From JAWBMQ01 sp038828875 (lineage in GTDB: Archaea > Nanobdellota > Nanobdellia > Woesearchaeales > JAWBMQ01): a stretch of 64,000 nt of DNA. The stretch spans positions 19,045-83,044 of the forward strand of contig JAWBMQ010000006.1 of NCBI GenBank assembly GCA_038828875.1. The letters run 5' to 3'. Under the pieces are notes generated by a model that did no database searches, was not told the DNA's origin, and was given only the letters and a program-made list of their open reading frames with translations. The number at the start of each line of letters is the position of its first letter. Positions within the stretch are counted from its first letter, which is position 1. Position numbers and translations under genes: made by a program. This document shows, piece by piece, positions 9,976 through 16,774 of the stretch.

Positions 9976-10539
9976 TTATGAACATTTACAAAGATAAACA
10001 TCTCCTTGAGAAGTACCACCAGAACCCCCCCCTATGGATTGTAAATCTGCTGTCTTTCCTAAATAAATTCCTGTCTGTTGAATCAATTCTTTTTCCTTTT
10101 TGAACTCATCTTCATTGAGTCTTTTAAAGTTTTCTGAAAAAAGACAGATTAAGTGATGAGGATAACTTGAATCATAAGTTTGTGTAAAGAAATTTTTATT
10201 TTCACCTATAATACATAAATCATAACCTTCTTTCTGTATGAGATTCATTAACTTATTATTAGGGATTTGATACTTTATTTCTTCCATAGCTGAACTAAAA
10301 GAATCTTTCATACTTGTAATCTTAGATGCTTTTGTTTGTATTTCTCTAAATTCTTCTGGTAACATATTGATGTATGTTTGAATTTTCTTTCTTCCTTCAA
10401 TGTACTGATTGTATTCTTTTGATTGTTTTCCAGAATTTGATGAAAAAATTATCAACAAAATTATCAAAGCAATTACAGCTATAGCAACACCAATTATAAT
10501 ATTAATCGTCAATTCCGCTCCTCTTTTGCTAATTTTCAC
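9976..10539 (-). CDS. Type IV pilin-like protein with SKRGAEL signal
   Basis: About 187 residues. The N-terminus, MKISKRGAEL, is followed at once by a long hydrophobic helix, the layout of archaeal prepilins cut by a PibD-like peptidase before the helix. The following helix (GKQSKEYNQYIEG) aligns with GQLGKSNQKISDTTEG of the two upstream paralogues. The C-terminus ends GGGSGGTSQGDVYLCKCS, with the cluster's paired-Cys signature. I chose the GTG at 10539 because it gives the same short pre-helix leader as the paralogues and sits six bases after AGGTGA; a GTG at 10548 lies inside that signal. No prepilin peptidase or secretion ATPase is in the window. Confidence 0.72.
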   Translation of the reverse strand: MKISKRGAELTINIIIGVAIAVIALIILLIIFSSNSGKQSKEYNQYIEGRKKIQTYINMLPEEFREIQTKASKITSMKDSFSSAMEEIKYQIPNNKLMNLIQKEGYDLCIIGENKNFFTQTYDSSYPHHLICLFSENFKRLNEDEFKKEKELIQQTGIYLGKTADLQSIGGGSGGTSQGDVYLCKCS

Positions 10540-10638
10540 AAATTTCACCTTTTCCTATTTTATCCTTCTTTATTTAAAAATTTTTCTTAGAAAACTTTTC
10601 TATTAAAAATTTTAAAAAAATAAATAAAAATCAGAATA

Positions 10639-11250
10639 TTAAGAAAATTTTAATTGTTCCACTAACTCCTTACTACAAATGTATAGGTTTGCCGTCTCCT
10701 GACCACTACCACTATACTTTATTTTAATGTTAGTATTTGTATCTAATTTAAAACATTTTGCTAGGACATTTAAATTGTGTAAAGTTTTCGGATCACTATC
10801 TGTTGGTGATACTACTGCTACTTTATAGGAATAACAACCAATTCCTTGTGCTTTTGGTGGTGAATTACTATCATGTGCTTCAGCACAAAAATAAAATCCA
10901 TCATATAATAGTACATCTATCAATTTATTCTTAGGATAATCTGCGTTAGGAAACAATGACTCTTTAAAAAATTTATTAAGATTATTCTCTGCATCATTTT
11001 TTAAATCTATTGTATAAGCACTACCATACTTCGTCAATATAGCATTCCTAATTTTTTTATAATCATCAGGATATGAAGCAATTAATGAATTTAATTTTTT
11101 CATACCTTCAGTAGTATCACTTATTTTTTGATTACTCTTACCTAGTTGACCTGAAAACACTGCTACTAAAATTAACAAAACCAAAATCCCTAAAGCAGCA
11201 AGAATGATAACATTCAAACTTAATTCAGCTCCTCTTTTATTAAATCTCAT
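10639..11250 (-). CDS. Type IV pilin-like protein, duplicated N-terminal module
   Basis: About 203 residues starting MRFNKRGAELSLNV, a prepilin-type leader joined to a hydrophobic helix (residues 8-36). The first 50 or so residues are nearly identical to those of the gene at 11284-11631, at DNA level too, while the C-terminal domains differ completely. The C-terminal domain has a Cys pair around AKCFK...LYICSKEL. The ATG at 11250 follows GGTGA by a few bases; a GTG within that signal is the false longer start. Probably a pilin or pilin-like adhesin subunit exposed on the cell. Confidence 0.75.
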   Translation of the reverse strand: MRFNKRGAELSLNVIILAALGILVLLILVAVFSGQLGKSNQKISDTTEGMKKLNSLIASYPDDYKKIRNAILTKYGSAYTIDLKNDAENNLNKFFKESLFPNADYPKNKLIDVLLYDGFYFCAEAHDSNSPPKAQGIGCYSYKVAVVSPTDSDPKTLHNLNVLAKCFKLDTNTNIKIKYSGSGQETANLYICSKELVEQLKFS

Positions 11251-11268
11251 CTTTTTCACCTTTGAAAA
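11104..11268. repeat. 165-bp near-identical direct repeat, copy A (pilin 5' module)
   Basis: Covers the ribosome-binding site and first ~50 codons of the pilin gene at 10639. By direct base comparison it differs from copy B (11485-11649, 381 bases away) at three of 165 positions. Sequence beyond both ends diverges at once. Confidence 0.9.
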
Positions 11269-11283
11269 TTTTTAATAAAAATT

Positions 11284-11631
11284 TTATCTCAAACAAACAT
11301 AAACATCGGAGGACTTTATTTCTATACACTTTCCAGGGATGTTATTCTTTTCTGCAACAAGATGACCATCTACGTTTTTTTCATTTAAATAATCATTACA
11401 TTTATCTGTATTAGAAGAACACTTATCTTTCAATTCAACCATACTTATTCCTGCACCTTGGAGAATAGCATTAATTTGCTTTACACCTTCAGTAGCCTCA
11501 CTTATTTTTTGATTACTCTTACCTAGTTGACCTGAAAACACTGCTACTAAAATTAACAAAACCAAAATTCCTAAAGCAGCAAGAATGATAACATTCAAAC
11601 TTAATTCAGCTCCTCTTTTATTAAATCTCAT
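11284..11631 (-). CDS. Type IV pilin-like protein, short, duplicated N-terminal module
   Basis: About 115 residues: MRFNKRGAELSLNV leader and hydrophobic helix, then a compact domain of about 65 residues with four Cys (CSSNTDKC, GKCIEI, VYVC), suggesting two disulfides. It is the first gene of the five-gene cluster and has the usual GGTGA signal. Its first ~50 codons duplicate those of the next gene. The short length fits a minor pilin. A PibD-type processing site between KRG and AEL is inferred from the archaeal class III signal layout. Confidence 0.75.
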   Translation of the reverse strand: MRFNKRGAELSLNVIILAALGILVLLILVAVFSGQLGKSNQKISEATEGVKQINAILQGAGISMVELKDKCSSNTDKCNDYLNEKNVDGHLVAEKNNIPGKCIEIKSSDVYVCLR

Positions 11632-11649
11632 CTTTTTCACCTTTGAAAA
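11485..11649. repeat. 165-bp near-identical direct repeat, copy B (pilin 5' module)
   Basis: Partner of copy A (11104-11268). Same offset of 381 bases throughout with no indels and three substitutions. It holds the ribosome-binding site, leader and hydrophobic helix of the short pilin gene. Confidence 0.9.
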
Positions 11650-11700
11650 ACTTTTAATACTTTACTTTATACTTAAACATATTTAAATCTTTTTCACTAC

Positions 11701-11741
11701 TAAAAAAAGAAAAAGAAAAAGATTAAAACCCCGAGGGCTCC
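11701..11741 (-). terminator. Poly-T terminator after tfe
   Basis: On the minus strand a short GC hairpin (CCCTCGGGG) at the tfe stop codon leads into TTTTAATCTTTTTCTTTTTC and more T. Archaeal terminators are T-rich runs, so this is a likely 3' end for tfe. Confidence 0.5.
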
Positions 11742-12481
11742 TCTTCTTCAGAAAAATCAAAAATCACTGTTTCTGGAGCTATATCGTTCAATAACAAATC
11801 GAAAACATCTGCTTCTTTTTCAACCCCTCTTCTCTTAGTTTTAGCAAATAAATTTTCACTGCTTGTCCATTCGTCATAATTCTTAGCTATAAAATTCAAT
11901 AAATTACTTTTTTCTAATTTCTTTAATTCATCTTCTAACTCAGAGATTTGGTTCTTTAAATTTTCCAATGTTTTCCTGTTATCTTGCTCTACTAATATTG
12001 AACCACATTCAGGACAGCTAAAATTCATTTCAATAGCATCTTCGTAGCTTAACCTCATACAAAAATTAGGACACATAAAAAAGTGCAGTTTCTCTTCAAC
12101 TGCCAATTTATTCTTAAAATAATCAATTTTTTTCATTAAATACTTTTTATAGTAAAACGGAAATTGATCTTCTCTTAGTGTCCAATAATAAACATACCAT
12201 CCTTTCTGTCTATCTTTCTTTCTTCTCCAGAACAAAAGTCCTTGTTCAAATAAAGTGTAAAGGATTTTTCTCAACTTAGTCATTTCCAACTTTAATTTTT
12301 CAGCTAATTCAAACTCAGAATAATTTGACTTCTTTTTTAACTCTAAGACAACTCTTTCATAATCAGGATCATGCGAAATTATCTTAACTACTTTTTTCTC
12401 GATTTCTAACAAATATTCTTTTTCCTTATCTTTTGAAGTTTTCATTCTTTCATGTTCCAAAGCTTTTTGTTTGGCTAACAT
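11723..12481 (-). CDS. tfe: Transcription initiation factor E, alpha subunit (TFE)
   Basis: TFE stabilises promoter opening with TBP, TFB and RNA polymerase. The 252-residue protein has a winged-helix domain (about residues 30-115: ELAEKLKLEMTKLRKILYTLFEQGLLFWRRKKDRQKGWYVYYW, split here only for description) and a zinc ribbon (CPNFC at about 136-140 and CPEC near 155-158). A coiled-coil helix and an acidic tail (EEEEPSGF) follow, making it about 70 residues longer than usual archaeal TFE. A TATA-like ATTTATATATTT about 25 bases upstream suggests a leaderless mRNA. A perfect palindrome lies further upstream. Confidence 0.9.
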   Translation of the reverse strand: MLAKQKALEHERMKTSKDKEKEYLLEIEKKVVKIISHDPDYERVVLELKKKSNYSEFELAEKLKLEMTKLRKILYTLFEQGLLFWRRKKDRQKGWYVYYWTLREDQFPFYYKKYLMKKIDYFKNKLAVEEKLHFFMCPNFCMRLSYEDAIEMNFSCPECGSILVEQDNRKTLENLKNQISELEDELKKLEKSNLLNFIAKNYDEWTSSENLFAKTKRRGVEKEADVFDLLLNDIAPETVIFDFSEEEEPSGF

Positions 12482-12535
12482 ATTAATATATACCCTTTCT
12501 AAATATATAAATATTTTGTAACTACATGGTAGAGA

Positions 12536-12561
12536 ATTAGTATACCTTAACCTATACTAAT
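12536..12561. promoter_or_regulatory. Perfect 9-bp palindrome upstream of tfe
   Basis: ATTAGTATA and TATACTAAT flank an 8-base CCTTAACC spacer. It lies 55-80 bases upstream of the tfe start and just upstream of its TATA-like box, a place typical for an activator or repressor site. It could also form a weak hairpin. No T-run follows on either strand, so a terminator is less likely. Confidence 0.35.
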
Positions 12562-12631
12562 AGAAACATTTAGGTTTAAAAGAAAAGATATTTTTAAAAT
12601 TTATGAATTTTAAATATATTTATTCAAGTAG

Positions 12632-12940
12632 TTAATTCACAATTTCAATTTCTACATTCACTCCATGACTAATTGGTACTCTCATTATCATTCTTAATGC
12701 ATTATCATTAAGCTCCATGTCTACTATTCTTTTATGAATTCTCATTTCAAATCTCTGAATAGTTTCATAACCTCTACCAAATGCATTTCTCATAGTTGCA
12801 ATTCTTAAAACTTTTGTTGGTAAAGGAATTGGTCCTTTTAACTTTACTCCAGCTTTTTCAGAAATATCCTTAATTTGAGCAATCAAATCGTTGATTTTAT
12901 CAATTTCAGTTGAAGTAATTTTGATTCTTGCATATGCCAT
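12632..12940 (-). CDS. rps10: Ribosomal protein S10 (uS10)
   Basis: This 102-residue protein matches archaeal S10: MAYARIKITST start, GPIPLPTKVLRI and the ending HGVNVEIEIVN. It is a small-subunit protein that binds the head of the 30S. It lies 37 bases downstream of the EF-1A gene, the classical archaeal EF-1A/S10 pairing, and starts with an ATG after GGTGA. A T-rich spacer between the two genes could let part of the transcripts end after EF-1A, giving more EF-1A than S10; that is inference. Confidence 0.96.
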   Translation of the reverse strand: MAYARIKITSTEIDKINDLIAQIKDISEKAGVKLKGPIPLPTKVLRIATMRNAFGRGYETIQRFEMRIHKRIVDMELNDNALRMIMRVPISHGVNVEIEIVN

Positions 12941-12977
12941 TTTAAATCACCATAAAAAAGGAAAAAAGGAAAAAATT

Positions 12978-14261
12978 TTACTTTTTGGTTATTTCCAAAA
13001 CAACTCCTACACCTACAGTCATACCTGAATCTCTCATAGCAAAGCTAGAAAGTTTTGGATTAACCTTTTTCTCTTCAATAGCTAATGGTTTTATTGGTTC
13101 TACTCTAACAATTGCAATATCTCCTGGCTTAATGAATTCTGGATTTTCTTTTAAAACCTGACCTGTTCTTGGATCAATAAGCTTTTCGATTGCTACAATT
13201 CTTCCAGGCACTTGTGCAGTGTGTGCATGGAATACTGGTGTATATCCTGGAGCAATAACTGATGGATGTTTAATTATAACTACTTGTGCTCTGAATTCTT
13301 TTGCAACTGTTGGAGGATTATCTACTGGACCAATAACATCTCCTCTTGCAACATCCTTTTTACTCCAACCTCTAACGTTAATACCAATATTATCTCCTGG
13401 CTCTGCTTGTGGTAATTGTTCATGATGCATTTCTATACTTTTAACTTCTCCTTGAATACCATTTCCTTCTCTTGCTGGCATTGCAATAACTTTTTGACCT
13501 ACTTTAATAATTCCTGTTTCAACTTTTCCTACTGGAACAGTACCAATACCTTGAATTTGATAAACGTTTTCAATTGGCATTCTTAATGGTAAGTTTGTCA
13601 ACTTTTCAGGTGGTTTAATGTATTCATCTAAAGTTTCTAATAATGTTTTTCCTGTATACCAAGGCATTTTGTCGCTTTTCTTAACTACATTTTCACCATA
13701 ATACGCTGCAATTGGAACAAATTGAACTTGATCAACTTTATAACCAGCCATAGCAAGCAATTTTTTAACTTCTTCTCTAACTGCTTCAAATCTTTTTTGA
13801 TCAAAGTTAACTTTATCCATCTTATTAACTGCTACAATCATCTGATTTACTCCTAAGGTTTTTGCTAAGAATGCATGTTCTCTTGTTTGTTCATTAACTC
13901 CATCGTCTGCTGCAACAATCAAAACTGCTGCATCTGCTTGACTTGCACCTGTAATCATATTTTTAACGAAATCTTTGTGACCTGGTGCATCGATGATTGT
14001 GTATTCATATTTTGAAGTTTCGAATTTCTTGTGAGATACATCGATTGTGATACCTCTTTCTCTTTCTTCTTTCAACTGATCCATTAAATAAGCAAATTCG
14101 AATCCTACTTTTCCTCTTTTTTCTGCTTCTTCTCTAAGCTTCTTCATTGTTTGTTCATCAACAGCTCCTGCATCGAACATTAACCTACCGACTGTTGTAG
14201 ACTTTCCATGGTCTACATGTCCAATAAATACCAAATTTATATGCGGTTTTTCTTTTGCCAT
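12978..14261 (-). CDS. tuf: Translation elongation factor EF-1 alpha (aEF1A)
   Basis: GTPase that brings aminoacyl-tRNA to the ribosome. The 427-residue protein has G1 GHVDHGKST, G3 DAPGH, G4 NKMD, and the beta-barrel domains 2 and 3 (GTVPVGKVETG, VPGRIVAIEKL). I start it at the ATG at 14261 (MAKEKPHINLVFIGHVDHG), preceded by AGGTGA; the longer frame from 14297 would add 12 residues not seen in the family. Length is normal for archaeal EF-1A. It is followed by rps10. Confidence 0.97.
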   Translation of the reverse strand: MAKEKPHINLVFIGHVDHGKSTTVGRLMFDAGAVDEQTMKKLREEAEKRGKVGFEFAYLMDQLKEERERGITIDVSHKKFETSKYEYTIIDAPGHKDFVKNMITGASQADAAVLIVAADDGVNEQTREHAFLAKTLGVNQMIVAVNKMDKVNFDQKRFEAVREEVKKLLAMAGYKVDQVQFVPIAAYYGENVVKKSDKMPWYTGKTLLETLDEYIKPPEKLTNLPLRMPIENVYQIQGIGTVPVGKVETGIIKVGQKVIAMPAREGNGIQGEVKSIEMHHEQLPQAEPGDNIGINVRGWSKKDVARGDVIGPVDNPPTVAKEFRAQVVIIKHPSVIAPGYTPVFHAHTAQVPGRIVAIEKLIDPRTGQVLKENPEFIKPGDIAIVRVEPIKPLAIEEKKVNPKLSSFAMRDSGMTVGVGVVLEITKK

Positions 14262-14339
14262 TATATTCACCTCTAAAAAGCATAAAATTACTTTCAATGA
14301 AAATATAAGTGATTTAAAAATATTTTGTTATTAAATAAA

Positions 14340-15269
14340 TCATTCAAAAAATAAGTTTCCTTCTAAAAATTCAACTATCTTCTCACGTTTTATATTTTTC
14401 AAACTATGAATTGTTGCCATCTTAATATCTAATTCGTTAGCATATTTCAAAAGATATGCTTCTGGCAAAGAAGGATTGTAATGATGAGTTAAAATTAAAT
14501 GGTTTATTTTTGTTTGCAATTCTTGACCAAGATTCATTTGTTCATAATATGGTTGAATAATTTTCAAAGCAATACTTTCATGAGGTTCTAAGTAATATGA
14601 TCTTGTAGGTTTTATTAATGTTTCAATTTTAAATTGCTTTGTTCTTCCAATATCGTGCAATATTGCTCCTGTAATCAATAAATTCTTATCGAACATTTCA
14701 TGCACTTTAGAAACACTTAAACAAATTTTTGTAACATTCAAAGTATGTTTCAGCAAGCCTCCTACATAATAATAATGCTTTATATATTCTGCAGGACTTC
14801 TTTTAAATTCTACTACTAAATTAGGATTCTTAAAAATGTTAAGAAGGAAATTTTTCAAAACCTCATTATCCATTAATTGAATAATATTTTTCAATTCTTC
14901 AAAATCCTTTTCAACTGATTCACTTATTTCCACAAAATCTTTTTTATAGTATTCTTCTTCATCCAATACCCTTATCTGAGATTGTTCATTTGCTGAAAGC
15001 TCTAATATATTGTTCCATTGAGTTACTTTTGCTTCAACGTATATAACATCATCCACTTCAATAGAATCTAAAATCTTTTTAACAGCATCATAATCATTTA
15101 CTCCCCAATACTTTAAATAAATTTCTCCTGTTTTATCTCCAAGAAGCAATTCAAATCTATATCCTGAAGAGTATTTTATAATATCTGATTTAGCTTTCAC
15201 AACAAAGATATCATTAACAATTGTTCCTTTTTCAAGATTTGCTATAAATTGTTTTTTCTCTATTTTCAT
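14340..15269 (-). CDS. OB-fold and HD-domain nuclease-like protein (YhaM-like)
   Basis: About 309 residues. The N-terminal ~95 residues form an OB fold of the tRNA-anticodon/RPA type (VVKAKSDI...YRFELLLGDKTGEIYLKYWG...IYVEAKV). The C-terminal half is an HD phosphohydrolase domain with KHTLNV, LHDIGR (about residues 200-206), HE and HH motifs for a metal site. This architecture matches the bacterial YhaM 3'-5' exoribonuclease family, so an RNA- or ssDNA-trimming role is likely but unproven in archaea. The ATG at 15269 is preferred over the TTG one codon before. It lies between EF-1A and a small acidic-protein gene. Confidence 0.8.
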   Translation of the reverse strand: MKIEKKQFIANLEKGTIVNDIFVVKAKSDIIKYSSGYRFELLLGDKTGEIYLKYWGVNDYDAVKKILDSIEVDDVIYVEAKVTQWNNILELSANEQSQIRVLDEEEYYKKDFVEISESVEKDFEELKNIIQLMDNEVLKNFLLNIFKNPNLVVEFKRSPAEYIKHYYYVGGLLKHTLNVTKICLSVSKVHEMFDKNLLITGAILHDIGRTKQFKIETLIKPTRSYYLEPHESIALKIIQPYYEQMNLGQELQTKINHLILTHHYNPSLPEAYLLKYANELDIKMATIHSLKNIKREKIVEFLEGNLFFE

Positions 15270-15344
15270 CAAAAGAAAAGAAAATTAAAAAAATATATAT
15301 AATTTTTTATTAGTTTTTTGAAAATTTAACAATTTTAAAAGTTA

Positions 15345-15611
15345 TTATTCGTCATCAAAATCTTCTTCTTCATCTTCTTCATAATCTTCATCATCTAATT
15401 CATCTTCCTCAAATTCTTCCTCTTCTTCAACTTCTTCTTCGGATTCTTCATAAAGCCCATCTAGTTTATCAATTAACTCTTCTTCTTTTATTATTCCCTT
15501 TTCTATAAGTAGATCAATTAATGCATCTACTTTATCATTTGCCATTACTGCGATATCTTCTATTGTTAACTCTTCTTCTTCATATTCGTCGTGTGTATGA
15601 TTGTGTGCCAT
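15345..15611 (-). CDS. Small protein with His-rich start and strongly acidic tail
   Basis: This 88-residue protein begins MAHNHTHDEYEEEEL, has one short predicted helical domain (about 16-50: DKVDALIDLLIEKGIIKEEELIDKL) and ends in about 35 residues that are nearly all Glu and Asp. The start has a good GAGGTGAT signal and a TATA box upstream at 15642-15656. I do not recognise the family. The acidic tail could bind basic proteins or metal, and the His cluster could bind metal; both are guesses. Confidence 0.65.
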   Translation of the reverse strand: MAHNHTHDEYEEEELTIEDIAVMANDKVDALIDLLIEKGIIKEEELIDKLDGLYEESEEEVEEEEEFEEDELDDEDYEEDEEEDFDDE

Positions 15612-15641
15612 TCAAATCACCTCAAAAAAAGTAATTCAAAA

Positions 15642-15656
15642 AAAATTTATAAATTT
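15642..15656 (-). promoter_or_regulatory. TATA box of the acidic-protein gene
   Basis: The near-palindromic aatttataaattt lies about 31 bases before the minus-strand start at 15611, leaving room for a short leader with GAGGTGAT. Being symmetric, it could also act towards the plus-strand gene. Confidence 0.4.
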
Positions 15657-15721
15657 ATTGAAAATCTTTAATGAATATCAAAGTATATAGATTTATAATT
15701 ATTTTCAAATTTTTTACCACT

Positions 15722-16456
15722 ATGTTAAGCGTAATTTTAATAGAACCTGAAATTGCTGAAAACATAGGCTTCATTGCACGAGTTATGAAAAACTTTGAAG
15801 TAAAACAAATGATTATTGTAAATCCTAAAAATTTAACTGAAAAATCTTATTACACTTCTGCACATGCAAGAGATGTTCTAGAAAATGCGAGAATAATCAA
15901 TGAAAATGGCTATGATGGATTAAAACGACTTAAAAATGAATTTAACCTTTTGATTGGAACTACTGGAAAATATAGCAGAGAGTGCAATTTAGTAAGAGAT
16001 GTCATTGACAGCGAAGAATTTTTCAAACATCATTTTCAAGATAATATTAATGCGGCATTAGTATTAGGAAGAGAAAGCATTGGATTAACAAACGAAGAAT
16101 TACTTTTATGTGATGTTATTATAACTATTGAAACTAGCAAAGAGTATAGTGTTATGAACGTAAGTCATGCATTAGCTGTTTTACTGTTTCAATATTATAA
16201 AACTAAGAAAAATAAAAAAAGCAATGCACCAAGATTTAAGGCATTTCCAAGAGAAGAGGAAGAAGTATTATTGAAAAAAATTAATTCTATTATTGAAAAA
16301 CTACCAACAAATACCCCTGAAAGATTAGAAACTATGAAAGTAGCTTGGCCTAGAATTTTAGGAAAAGCAAGATTAACAAAAACAGAAGGAAGAGTTTTGC
16401 TTGGATTTTTTGATAAAATTCAAAGAGTAATGAACATTAAGGACGATAAACAATAG
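15722..16456 (+). CDS. SPOUT-family tRNA/rRNA methyltransferase, TrmJ-like
   Basis: SPOUT (SpoU) 2'-O-methyltransferase. The protein starts MLSVILIEPEIAENIGFIARVMKNF, in two blocks the family's N-terminal motif (NIGFIAR), then ALVLGRESIGL (motif 2) and YSVMNVSHALAVLLF (motif 3), which form the knotted SAM site. The C-terminal helical extension fits TrmJ, which methylates tRNA position 32 in archaea; the target here is inference. I chose the ATG at 15722 because homology begins there and a TATA-like atttataatt lies about 25 bases before it, suggesting a leaderless mRNA. An ATG at 15671 would add 17 residues. Confidence 0.88.
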   Translation: MLSVILIEPEIAENIGFIARVMKNFEVKQMIIVNPKNLTEKSYYTSAHARDVLENARIINENGYDGLKRLKNEFNLLIGTTGKYSRECNLVRDVIDSEEFFKHHFQDNINAALVLGRESIGLTNEELLLCDVIITIETSKEYSVMNVSHALAVLLFQYYKTKKNKKSNAPRFKAFPREEEEVLLKKINSIIEKLPTNTPERLETMKVAWPRILGKARLTKTEGRVLLGFFDKIQRVMNIKDDKQ

Positions 16457-16470
16457 AAAAAATAGAAAAA

Positions 16471-16773
16471 TCATTCTTCATTATCATCAACTTTATTCAA
16501 CGGGCAATTAAATAAATTACAAACTTCCTTGATTTTAGAACAAAAAAATTCTGCTTCACCTTCTATGTTTATATTTTCCAAATATTTGCAATTCTTTCTA
16601 ATGTTTTCTTTCCATTGCATTAAAATTGGATACTTTAATTTCTCATGACTTTTATTTTCAATGTTATCCAATCTTGATTTTATCTCTTCAATTTCCTCCA
16701 AAATCTTTTCTAAGTAAGAAATAATATATTCGTAATTTTGAGATTCTTGTTTAAAATCATCAGTATTGTTCAT
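16471..16773 (-). CDS. Small Cys-containing protein downstream of mcm
   Basis: This 100-residue protein has an N-terminal coiled coil (about residues 10-45) and a C-terminal part with four Cys in a C-x16-C-x6-C-x4-C arrangement, which could bind zinc or an iron-sulfur cluster. Its ATG lies one base after the mcm stop, so it is very likely in the mcm operon. That position makes a replication-linked accessory role possible, but I do not recognise the family and no GINS or other replication motif is visible. Confidence 0.6.
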   Translation of the reverse strand: MNNTDDFKQESQNYEYIISYLEKILEEIEEIKSRLDNIENKSHEKLKYPILMQWKENIRKNCKYLENINIEGEAEFFCSKIKEVCNLFNCPLNKVDDNEE

Positions 16774-16774
16774 A

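Noticed and set aside
13219..13425. Plus-strand frame inside the EF-1A gene
   Set aside because: It is opposite a highly conserved coding gene and has no ribosome-binding site.
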